This document shows positions 15,457 to 21,884 of a DNA stretch of 22,011 nucleotides, piece by piece (the first letter of the stretch is position 1; each line of letters begins with the position of its first letter). The position numbers and the translations under genes were made by a program. This DNA is from Candidatus Collierbacteria bacterium. GTDB taxonomy: Bacteria > Patescibacteriota > Microgenomatia > UBA1400 > MFAQ01. The notes below the pieces were generated by a model. The model had not been told where the DNA came from, did not search any database, and saw only the letters and a list, made by a program, of their open reading frames with translations. Location: positions 1 to 22,011 of the forward strand of contig JAHFKQ010000009.1 of the NCBI GenBank assembly GCA_023245265.1. Reading direction: 5' to 3'.

Positions 15457-15486
15457 ATTATAGCCAAACAATGCATTGTAATTCAA
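15457..15486 (-). promoter_or_regulatory. Leaderless-type promoter of the twin-arginine-signal protein
   Basis: On the minus strand TTGAAT (plus 15481-15486), 18-bp spacer, TATAAT (plus 15457-15462), only 10 nt before the ATG. The spacer holds the perfect 12-bp palindrome ACAATGCATTGT (15468-15479), a candidate operator. Confidence 0.65.
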
Positions 15487-15517
15487 ACAAACTAAATTTA
15501 TTTTAATTGCTTCAAAT

Positions 15518-15850
15518 CTACTTAATAATAGAGGGGGGATCAAATTTCACATCGGCTGGCGGAACATAGCATTCGCTTGTTAAAGCTGGTTCGATCAGGG
15601 TTCCATCTTTGTAACAAGAGGTCGGAAGTCCTTCACATGTACCGGTGTAACCTCCAGTGGCACCTGGACCTCCAGGTAAACAGCTCTTGTAGCAATCACT
15701 GTCGGTATTACAGCTTCCCCCACTGTAAATGATTGTGGAGAGTATAGGAGTAGCAGTTCCCCCATGCTTAGACTCATTCACAGGACTGATTTGAGAAAAG
15801 GCTACAACCAGTACACACGAAACTAGCAATAACAAAAGTTTCAGCTTCAT
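15518..15850 (-). CDS. Small secreted Cys-rich protein
   Basis: A 110-residue protein with a signal peptide (about 1-20) and a mature part with eight or so cysteines' worth of small-module character. Residues 44-72 (GGSCNTDSDCYKSCLPGG, then GATGGYTGTC) closely match the Cys module at residues 37-66 of the 733-residue protein encoded at 11137-13338. A second short Cys segment follows (PTSCYKDG, SECYVPP). It may be a stand-alone copy of the module, or a remnant of a longer surface protein. The ribosome binding site AAAGGAG lies just upstream, preceded by a small CCCC-AAAA-GGGG hairpin. It has its own TTGACA promoter. Confidence 0.75.
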   Translation of the reverse strand: MKLKLLLLLVSCVLVVAFSQISPVNESKHGGTATPILSTIIYSGGSCNTDSDCYKSCLPGGPGATGGYTGTCEGLPTSCYKDGTLIEPALTSECYVPPADVKFDPPSIIK

Positions 15851-15920
15851 TTTTCTCCTTTCCCCCTTTTGGGGAGGAAAACTAGTATTTCAGGTTTAAG
15901 GGGCGAACTACGATGCCTGT

Positions 15921-15949
15921 ATATTACCACACCCATGCCTATTTGTCAA
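15921..15949 (-). promoter_or_regulatory. Promoter of the small Cys-rich protein gene
   Basis: On the minus strand TTGACA (plus 15944-15949), 17-bp spacer, TAATAT (plus 15921-15926). The -10 is a weak match, the -35 perfect. Confidence 0.6.
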
Positions 15950-15997
15950 GTTATAGGCTGTATTCAGGCACAAAAACCGATTCGGTGTCATCACTAA

Positions 15998-16633
15998 TCA
16001 CCCACCCAAATGGCTGTGATCGTTAAAGCCCGACATTGTCCAGTAGCTGGTTTTAGGATCAAACTCAAAAGTACATACCCCGGTATTATCCAATTTTAGG
16101 CTCCAAAGTAATTTTTGAAAGGTTTTTCTATCCCAATCTTTTCCTAAAAGAATCAGTATTGTCATTAAGGTGATAAATATCCCATGCGAAACAATGGCCA
16201 CCGTCTCATCTGGGTGTTTCTCAACCAGGAAATCAATCACCATTTGTGCTCTTTTAATCACCTCGTTTAGCGACTCGCCTAAGCCGCCAAATTTCCAGTC
16301 AAAATTTTCTTGATTATCCTTAATTTCTTCATGGTATTGCTTATTTATTTCACTCACATCATCCGTATCATCTAAAATCGGATTTCTCATAATCTCGTGC
16401 ACCAAAGGATGAATCTTGATTTCTCTGTCCATTTTATTGGAGATAAATTCTGCAGTTTGAAATGCCCTAGGCCATTCACTCGAATATAGATGATCAATTT
16501 TTACTATGCTCATCTTGGTCGCCAAGGCCGCAGCTTGCTTTTTCCCATACTCCCCTAGATTAGTCATGGGAGACTGCCTCCTGTTTTCCAAATGAGAATC
16601 AGTTTTTCCGTGGCGGATTAAATAAAGTTTCAT
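15998..16633 (-). CDS. Histidine phosphatase superfamily protein (phosphoglycerate-mutase-like)
   Basis: A 211-residue cytoplasmic enzyme expected to dephosphorylate a small molecule or protein through a phosphohistidine intermediate. The catalytic RHG motif is at 7-9 (YLIRHGKTDS), with the nucleophile His8. Arg56 (SSEWPRAFQTA), Glu80 and His150 (AIVSHGIFI) supply the remaining phosphate-binding and acid residues. All four core residues of the family are present. The substrate cannot be read from sequence. The -10 TATAAT ends 8 nt before the ATG, so this gene seems to have its own leaderless promoter, in addition to possible read-through from the formylglycine-enzyme-like gene 58 bp upstream. 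Confidence 0.9.
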   Translation of the reverse strand: MKLYLIRHGKTDSHLENRRQSPMTNLGEYGKKQAAALATKMSIVKIDHLYSSEWPRAFQTAEFISNKMDREIKIHPLVHEIMRNPILDDTDDVSEINKQYHEEIKDNQENFDWKFGGLGESLNEVIKRAQMVIDFLVEKHPDETVAIVSHGIFITLMTILILLGKDWDRKTFQKLLWSLKLDNTGVCTFEFDPKTSYWTMSGFNDHSHLGG

Positions 16634-16641
16634 CTCACTAG

Positions 16642-16647
16642 ATTATA
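16642..16647 (-). promoter_or_regulatory. -10 element of a leaderless histidine phosphatase gene
   Basis: TATAAT on the minus strand in the context TGGCTATAATCTAG, 8 nt before the ATG. The same 14-nt context occurs before the twin-arginine-signal gene at 15446. The -35 is not obvious. Confidence 0.55.
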
Positions 16648-16691
16648 GCCACAAAAAATTACCTCTTCGCTCGACACTCATCAAGCCCAGT

Positions 16692-17552
16692 TTACTTTCG
16701 AAACATATATTCAGGGTCAGGATGAACTAGTCGGATTCCAACTGTGTCCACCACGCCAGTCACATCCAATATTCCCCTAGTGACTGTTCTAGTTCCAAAC
16801 GGGCATAAACGAAAGTTGCCACCAACAACCACTGTATAAGCACCGTCAGAAGCAGACCCCCAATGACCAGGAGTTAAATAGTGCCCAAAAGTAAAAATAG
16901 AGACATTCCCGGTCGCATGGCTTAAACCCAAATGGTTTAGAGGAACCCTGGGGTCATCAACCTCCAGTGTTGCCCCCTTCTCCCCGTCAGGATAAGCATC
17001 TCTGAACGCTTTGTAGTTATTTTGCGTATGTCTATCTGGTACCCCCTCAGATTTATTAGAGTATGCCCAACCGTAAGGTGCCACCGCTGACAAGAATTGT
17101 GGTTCGGTAGGCAGGCTAAACGCCAAACCAGTCTGTTTATTAAGCCAAAGTGCAAAACCAACAGCTTTTCCGTATGTCATACAGGTCGCCGGATTTCTGT
17201 CGCCCTTCGATGTGTTTGTCCTGCTATGATTTGGGTCAAAAAGCTCAAATTCTGCATTTGTAACTGTATATTTTGCAATATAAAAAGGAGGCAGTTCAAA
17301 TTCTCGTTTAGGAGTTTCGTTTTGCCTCTGACCTTCAATGCTACATGGTAGACCCAGCTCGTTTCCCATCAGGGTTGGACCCCCTTCACATCGCACAAAA
17401 CCCAGCGAAAGCAAAATATTTTTCCTTTCAATCGCACTTTCTAGGGATTTAGGGCTTTCGGGAAAATTAAGCAGTGCCTTTTCTTTAGCTGACAATCCTT
17501 CCCCATATTCGAAGAATTCTTGTTCATAATGTCTTTTTTCCCAGTTACTCAT
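16692..17552 (-). CDS. SUMF1/formylglycine-generating-enzyme-like domain protein
   Basis: A 286-residue protein without a signal peptide. Residues about 55-280 show the formylglycine-generating-enzyme (SUMF1) fold pattern: GGPTLMG (57-63), YTVTNAEFELF (95-105), LPTE (147-150), NHLGLSHATGNV (206-217), GGNFRLCP (244-251) and VGIRLV (271-276). The paired active-site cysteines of true copper-dependent enzymes are not evident; only Cys250 lies in the corresponding part. A non-canonical role, such as binding or another oxidation reaction, is therefore likelier than sulfatase activation. No sulfatase is seen in this window. The ATG overlaps the stop of the preceding gene by 8 bp, which suggests translational coupling. 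Confidence 0.85.
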   Translation of the reverse strand: MSNWEKRHYEQEFFEYGEGLSAKEKALLNFPESPKSLESAIERKNILLSLGFVRCEGGPTLMGNELGLPCSIEGQRQNETPKREFELPPFYIAKYTVTNAEFELFDPNHSRTNTSKGDRNPATCMTYGKAVGFALWLNKQTGLAFSLPTEPQFLSAVAPYGWAYSNKSEGVPDRHTQNNYKAFRDAYPDGEKGATLEVDDPRVPLNHLGLSHATGNVSIFTFGHYLTPGHWGSASDGAYTVVVGGNFRLCPFGTRTVTRGILDVTGVVDTVGIRLVHPDPEYMFRK

Positions 17553-18660
17553 ATGCTAGTAAAGCTACCGGTATCCGCCTTCCTCTCACACCATCCCAGA
17601 CAGGTGGTTGGCGCTTCAAATTTTTATAGTGCATATTACCATATATTTCCCGTATATCACCTTTTTTTACCATCAGCTTACTGCTTTGGCCACTATCTCC
17701 CACGCACGCCCACAAGTAATCAAACTTATTTCTCAAAATATCTTGAAGCTCAAAGACATTAATCCCTTCCTGGTTATTGATCTGTGGTCGTGCGTCGTTT
17801 ATAAAAAAAATAATGTTTTTACTTGTCTCCATGACCACACTCCAAGATTTAAGGTAATTTCCCAACATTGGTTTAGGCTGACCATCTTTTGGATACACCA
17901 GCTGTAGTCTTAGATTTTCAACTAATTCTTTATTTGTCTTTCCTAAAGAAAAGCTGGCACTACACGCATCGTCGCCACTTAAAATATTCTTTTTGTCTAT
18001 TGTTATCGAGCCAATTTTCTGTCCCAATTTACAGCCGCCAAGTTTTTCGTTCCTTCCCTTAAAGATGTAGGCAAATTGCGTCAGATTAAGAGGCTTCTCA
18101 GAAATATCATCGATTACACTTTCACTGTTCACAATTCTAACTCCAAAAAGAATTTCACCATTATTACAGGGTACAAATTGTGATTCATATTCTACTTTTC
18201 TTCGAGGGGTTTGACTATCCCCTCCGACCTTAACGATATTAATATCAAACATTCCAAAAACAGTGATGTCAGACTCATTTTTTATTCCAGATCCCGACCA
18301 TGTAAAGATATTTTCTGCAATCTTAAGCTGACCAGTGGCTCTTAAACTTAAAACCTCAATTTCCCCGTTTTTAGTCCATAATACTGGTCTATTATTTGTC
18401 GGAAACTGATATACACTGCCCGCTTTTATAGATAAGTTGTAAAAAGGGACCAGCGGAGAGACCGGATCATCAGACAAGAAATAACTTCCAAAATTAATAC
18501 CGGCAACCATATTTTTTTTGGGAACATCGAAGTCTCGTAAAGGCGCCAATCTCTTCCGTGTCGAAAGTTTAAATTTGATTCTAGATTTATCAAGTTCTAC
18601 CCAATACAAATTCGTGATTCTGTCATTACCAAGGTCAATAGTTTCTTGGTTAAATGACAT
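17545..18660 (-). CDS. Phosphodiester glycosidase-like (NAGPA domain) protein
   Basis: I place the start at the ATG at 18660, giving 371 residues, because a GGGGGG-containing ribosome binding site lies 11 nt upstream and longer frames would overlap the divergent LpxC gene. The pattern fits the NAGPA/phosphodiester-glycosidase family: an early strand ITNLYWVELDKSRIKFKLS (about 15-33), the segment NMVAGINFGSYF (50-61) in place of the usual 'AAINGGFF', a segment VFELQDIL, and CVGDSGQSSKLMV (about 319-331) in place of 'DGGGSS'. Family members remove N-acetylglucosamine from phosphodiester-linked sugars. The catalytic residues are partly altered, so activity is uncertain. No signal peptide is seen with this start. 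A TTG start inside the LpxC region would add a lipobox-like segment, but I judge it unlikely. Confidence 0.65.
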   Translation of the reverse strand: MSFNQETIDLGNDRITNLYWVELDKSRIKFKLSTRKRLAPLRDFDVPKKNMVAGINFGSYFLSDDPVSPLVPFYNLSIKAGSVYQFPTNNRPVLWTKNGEIEVLSLRATGQLKIAENIFTWSGSGIKNESDITVFGMFDINIVKVGGDSQTPRRKVEYESQFVPCNNGEILFGVRIVNSESVIDDISEKPLNLTQFAYIFKGRNEKLGGCKLGQKIGSITIDKKNILSGDDACSASFSLGKTNKELVENLRLQLVYPKDGQPKPMLGNYLKSWSVVMETSKNIIFFINDARPQINNQEGINVFELQDILRNKFDYLWACVGDSGQSSKLMVKKGDIREIYGNMHYKNLKRQPPVWDGVRGRRIPVALLAYE

Positions 18661-18734
18661 TCCAGCAGAAACCCCCCTTCTCTGTTTTTTTAAGGGCTGT
18701 AACGATTCATGCCTAAAAGCCTGTTTAGTCTCGT

Positions 18735-18757
18735 TTGTTATAATTGGGATTATACAA
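18735..18757. promoter_or_regulatory. Overlapping divergent -10 elements within a dyad
   Basis: TATAAT on the plus strand (18739-18744) and TATAAT on the minus strand (plus 18749-18754) are 4 bp apart, in a near-symmetrical element with arms TTGTTATAAT and ATTATACAA. One site could serve LpxC and the divergent operon, possibly under one regulator. No good -35 is visible for either. Confidence 0.5.
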
Positions 18758-18769
18758 CTACAGGATAGT

Positions 18770-19657
18770 ATGAAGCTAAAATTGATCAAGTCAGGTGAAA
18801 AACAGAGAACAATTAAGTCCAGCTTCAGATTTAAGGGGATTTCCCTCTTCTCAGGCGAAAATGTTTCAATGCTCTGCGAGCCAGGAGGCGAAAATACCGG
18901 TATCAACTTCAACTATAAAGGTGTTTGTATTCCTGCCCTGATCGAAAATATCAAACCTATGGAGATTCACACCACTGCTCTTTCAAGTCAAGGGGTTGAT
19001 ATTTCAACCATCGAACACTTTATGGCTGCGGTTTGGGGGTTGGGCATCGACAATTTAAAGGTTACACTTAGTCACAATATTATCCCAGCCCAAGACGGAT
19101 CGGCGGAGAGGTTTGTAAAAGCATTTCTAAAAATTGGCAGCATTGACCAAAAAGAAAATAGAAAGGTCATTGAATTCCACGACCCAGTAACGCTTACCCA
19201 GCCAGAATTTGCAAATCGTTTTGTGAAGATTGAACCAAATGATACTTTATTAATTAACTGTTCAGCTCCGTTCCCAAACATTATCGGCAAGCATTCAGTC
19301 ATTTTTAGTGACAACCCAAAACAGTTTGCCGATGAGATTTCTTGGGCCAGAACCTTTTTGCGTTCTTCTCTAGACTTAAACGATCTATCAAAATGGAATG
19401 GCATCAGAACGGTTTTTAAATCCTTGCCAGAAGATCCGAAAAAATCTCCAATAATTACCTATACTGATACAGAATTTCTAACACCACTAAAAAAAGAAGA
19501 TGAACCAGCGCGACACAAACTTCTTGATTTTATTGGAGACTTAGCCCTTATCGGATACCGGGTTCACGCCAAAATAACAATCAATGAACCTGGTCATAAA
19601 TTTACACATCTGATTGCTCAGGAAATAAGTAAGGCTCTTGGAAATAGCAGTATCTAG
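18770..19657 (+). CDS. lpxC: LpxC-family deacetylase (UDP-3-O-acyl-N-acetylglucosamine deacetylase homologue)
   Basis: The start at 18770 (AGGA site 5 nt upstream) gives 295 residues, close to the family's ~305; a longer open frame upstream is antisense to the divergent gene. Canonical LpxC deacetylates a UDP-sugar in the first committed step of lipid A synthesis, using zinc. Conserved features: RTIKSSFRFKGISLFSG (13-29), catalytic Glu82 and zinc ligand His83 in STIEHFMAA, GLGIDN (90-95), QDGSAERFV (108-116), zinc ligands His249 and Asp253 in ARHKLLDFIGDL, and His276 in EPGHKF. The Gly/Ser-rich substrate segment 'GGSLDNA' is replaced by an unrelated Lys/Pro-rich stretch (about 215-235). Zinc chemistry should therefore persist while substrate recognition differs. 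No other lipid A gene is seen here. Confidence 0.9.
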   Translation: MKLKLIKSGEKQRTIKSSFRFKGISLFSGENVSMLCEPGGENTGINFNYKGVCIPALIENIKPMEIHTTALSSQGVDISTIEHFMAAVWGLGIDNLKVTLSHNIIPAQDGSAERFVKAFLKIGSIDQKENRKVIEFHDPVTLTQPEFANRFVKIEPNDTLLINCSAPFPNIIGKHSVIFSDNPKQFADEISWARTFLRSSLDLNDLSKWNGIRTVFKSLPEDPKKSPIITYTDTEFLTPLKKEDEPARHKLLDFIGDLALIGYRVHAKITINEPGHKFTHLIAQEISKALGNSSI

Positions 19658-19661
19658 CCAC

Positions 19662-19694
19662 AAAAAACCACCTCAGTTACGAGGTGGGTTGTTT
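19662..19694. terminator. Terminator shared by lpxC and the convergent HExxH protein gene
   Basis: CCACCTC (19668-19674), 6-nt loop, GAGGTGG (19681-19687). The A-run before it gives a T-run on the minus strand; on the plus strand it is followed by GTTGTTT. It overlaps the stop codon of the minus-strand gene. Confidence 0.8.
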
Positions 19695-20593
19695 AAAAAT
19701 TCGATGACCGGTGGCCAGTTCGGAAACTCCTTCATGATGAAGTTTCTCTGGGCATCATTCAAACGGTTGGGGTCAAAACGAAAGATCATCACCGCGGTGG
19801 CCTGATCCTCGTTCGAGTATTCTTTACTTAGGCCATATATCTGCCCCTCAAATTCATTGGGGATCGTTTTTGTCAATAATCCATCGGCGTCCGTCAACCA
19901 GCCGGTTTCTTTTTCCCAGCGGGTGAGGAACTTTGGACTATTGAACTGGTGATTATGAGTCCATTCATGGTCGACGACCCCTTTTAGTTTATTTTCATCC
20001 GTACCATAGAGCAGCCCATCTACCCCAGTCTCAATGCCATCCGGATCAAAGTTTGCGGGTAAGAAAAACCAAATCGCATCCGCACCCGATCCTCCGCCCG
20101 GTCCTCCGCCTGTGCCGGCCGGCTTGATCAAGACAATAGTTTTTGGGAAATATTTCCACTTTCGATCAAGATATATGGACGGCAGGTGCGGCACCTCGTC
20201 CAAAATTATCCCAATTTCTCGAGCTGTCCAGAGCAAATTTTCGGTTTTCTCTCCTGTCTCGGTATTGACATCAAAAAGAGGGGAAATCACCGAAGTGCCA
20301 TATTTTTCCTTAAAATCAGCCACTTTTTTCTGAACTTCGGGGTCATCGTAAAAATGGATTTCACTGCCAAACGGCGTGTCATGCAGGTAACTCTGAGAGC
20401 TCTTTTCTTCCGGTGTTAATACCGTTGGTCCCGGTACCGCAGTTAGGATGTAATCCTCTTGGAGCATTACTTCCAGGCGGGTCGGGTATTTGGTTTGAGC
20501 TTCATCGGCTTTGACGACTTTGACATAGAGCCAGCCAAATGCCAGCAAGATCACCGCCAAAATCGCCCAAAAAGTACTAAGCCTAATTCGCAT
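19673..20593 (-). CDS. Membrane-anchored HExxH protein, putative metalloprotease
   Basis: I choose the ATG at 20593 (306 residues): AGGAGG lies 8 nt upstream, and the longer frame would run through the divergent promoter region. Residues about 6-27 are a hydrophobic anchor or signal. The outer domain contains HEWTH (209-213), a standard zinc-protease motif, inside VVDHEWTHNHQF. A following acidic pair (Glu262-Asp263 in SNEDQATAV) might supply a further ligand. A Gly-rich loop (GTGGGPGGGSG, about 160-170) lies before it. The family is not recognised beyond the zincin motif, and protease activity is an inference. The gene is divergent from the beta-lactamase-like lipoprotein and shares its upstream region. 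Confidence 0.7.
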   Translation of the reverse strand: MRIRLSTFWAILAVILLAFGWLYVKVVKADEAQTKYPTRLEVMLQEDYILTAVPGPTVLTPEEKSSQSYLHDTPFGSEIHFYDDPEVQKKVADFKEKYGTSVISPLFDVNTETGEKTENLLWTAREIGIILDEVPHLPSIYLDRKWKYFPKTIVLIKPAGTGGGPGGGSGADAIWFFLPANFDPDGIETGVDGLLYGTDENKLKGVVDHEWTHNHQFNSPKFLTRWEKETGWLTDADGLLTKTIPNEFEGQIYGLSKEYSNEDQATAVMIFRFDPNRLNDAQRNFIMKEFPNWPPVIEFLNNPPRN

Positions 20594-20637
20594 TTTAAGG
20601 TTCCTCCTGCGTAAAAGTGTCCTAACTTCTAGCCTGT

Positions 20638-20646
20638 AGTATACCA
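20638..20646 (-). promoter_or_regulatory. Extended -10 promoter of the HExxH protein gene
   Basis: TGGTATACT on the minus strand (plus 20638-20646), an extended -10. The -35 is poor. The leader is about 38 nt. Confidence 0.55.
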
Positions 20647-20654
20647 GTTTTTCC

Positions 20655-20683
20655 TTGACTCCTATCCTGTAATGTTCTAGAAT
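20655..20683 (+). promoter_or_regulatory. Promoter of the beta-lactamase-fold lipoprotein gene
   Basis: TTGACT (20655-20660), 17-bp spacer, TAGAAT (20678-20683) followed by ACCCC, resembling the context of other promoters in this window. Confidence 0.7.
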
Positions 20684-20744
20684 ACCCCAGCTAGTTTGTG
20701 CTTGTACCCTAAAAAATTGCAGGACTTGGTCCTCAGGAGAATCC

Positions 20745-21683
20745 ATGCGAAAACTCATCCCCTTGTTTTGTTGTTTTAATTTCCTTTTGGCCGCTTGTGG
20801 CCAGCCCCGGACGGCTGCCCCTGTTATTCACACCGAACTGCCCGTCACGGCTACCGCAACATTGGTTCCTCCGGAACCCACGGCCACCGAGCCGGCTTTC
20901 CCCACCGCCCTTCCGCCGATCGATCATGTGACCGTCTTTTTGGCCGAGCAAGCTTTCTTTGAAAAGCTGGCCAACGCTCGGGGCTTTCATGGGGTCTATG
21001 TCCACGAGCTGGGTAGCCCGGATATCGCTTCATTCAATCCCGATGTTCAGTTTCACGGCGCCTCGACTATTAAGCTCGCTGTCGCCGTCGTCACCGTCAA
21101 AGTTTCCGAAGATCGAGGCTGGGATATCTACTCCTTCGTTCCTCCGGGTCAGACCGCGACCGTCGCCGATCTACTTCAGCAAATGATTGTCGACCATAGC
21201 GATTACGCTACCAATTTTCTCATCAGTTATGTCAACAGTCTCGGCTACCGCTTCGATGAGGAGTTACAGAAGATGGGTCTGCCGGGCTTCAATATCGCCG
21301 GCCGTCTCACGACCGCCCGTGGTCTGGGACTACTCCTCGATCTTTTGTACGATGGCAGTCTAGGTATCCCCAATTCTTGGATCATCACTCGCATGATGTC
21401 CTACTCGGCCATCGACACCGAAACTTTCCCTTGGGCCATCAATTACAGCCTACCGGGTTCGTACGACAACATCGTCGGTGCCATCTATGATCACGATGTG
21501 ACCATCCCCTTCTACGGCAATATCAAATATGTGGCCGCCGACTGTGGTTACTGGCTTACCCCGGAAGGTCGCTCGTTTGTCGTCGTTTTCATCGGCAACT
21601 ACGGCACCGAAGCCGACTTTGTTTTAAATCAAAACACCATCCACGACGAAGTCGCCATCCTCACTCAATATTTCTCACCATAA
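20745..21683 (+). CDS. Beta-lactamase/PBP-fold serine hydrolase lipoprotein, degenerate active site
   Basis: A 312-residue lipoprotein (lipobox LAAC, Cys18) with a Pro/Thr-rich spacer (20-58). The rest follows the class A beta-lactamase fold: STIK at 107-110 (nucleophile Ser107 and Lys110 of SxxK), and SDYATNFLI at 152-160 in place of 'SDNTAtN'. The usual KTG is replaced by DCG in VAADCGYW, and no Omega-loop glutamate is recognisable, although the LTTARGLGLLLDLL helix is kept. True beta-lactamase activity is therefore unlikely; a peptidoglycan-related or binding role is more plausible. The ribosome binding site is AGGAGA. It has its own promoter and terminator and is divergent from the HExxH protein. 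Confidence 0.85.
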   Translation: MRKLIPLFCCFNFLLAACGQPRTAAPVIHTELPVTATATLVPPEPTATEPAFPTALPPIDHVTVFLAEQAFFEKLANARGFHGVYVHELGSPDIASFNPDVQFHGASTIKLAVAVVTVKVSEDRGWDIYSFVPPGQTATVADLLQQMIVDHSDYATNFLISYVNSLGYRFDEELQKMGLPGFNIAGRLTTARGLGLLLDLLYDGSLGIPNSWIITRMMSYSAIDTETFPWAINYSLPGSYDNIVGAIYDHDVTIPFYGNIKYVAADCGYWLTPEGRSFVVVFIGNYGTEADFVLNQNTIHDEVAILTQYFSP

Positions 21684-21690
21684 TTTACCC

Positions 21691-21714
21691 ACCCCGCCAA
21701 CCGGCGGGGTTTTT
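21691..21714 (+). terminator. Terminator of the beta-lactamase-fold gene
   Basis: CCCCGCC (21692-21698), loop AACC, GGCGGGG (21703-21709), then five T; the same stem as at 4052-4069. The following 21715-21884 is AT-rich, with a small hairpin GGCG / CGCC plus CGAA / TTCG at about 21780-21808; no clear promoter for the next gene. Confidence 0.85.
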
Positions 21715-21884
21715 CATATCTTATATTGTTTTTTAACTGCTTATTTGATATATTAACTCAGTTTCCTGTCTTCTCATTTGGCGCTACGAAACTCAGTTCG
21801 ACGCCCATTTGGAACACTGAAAATTTAATTTACCGTTTTTCAAACTATCTTTTCCAAATCAAATCTTAGTTTAGAGGAGTCCTT

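Noticed and set aside
16692..17552. SUMF1-like protein as a diversity-generating retroelement target
   Set aside because: No reverse transcriptase or template repeat is present in the window.
18518..18769. N-terminal extension of the lpxC frame by 84 codons
   Set aside because: It is antisense to the NAGPA-like gene, lacks family similarity, and the ATG at 18770 has a ribosome binding site and gives normal LpxC length.
18661..18912. N-terminal extension of the NAGPA-like frame, with a lipobox-like FILSC
   Set aside because: It is antisense to lpxC, has no ribosome binding site at the possible TTG start, and would need a promoter inside lpxC.
20594..20758. 55-codon extension of the HExxH protein frame
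   Set aside because: It would cross the divergent promoters and place the hydrophobic anchor internally; the ATG at 20593 has AGGAGG.
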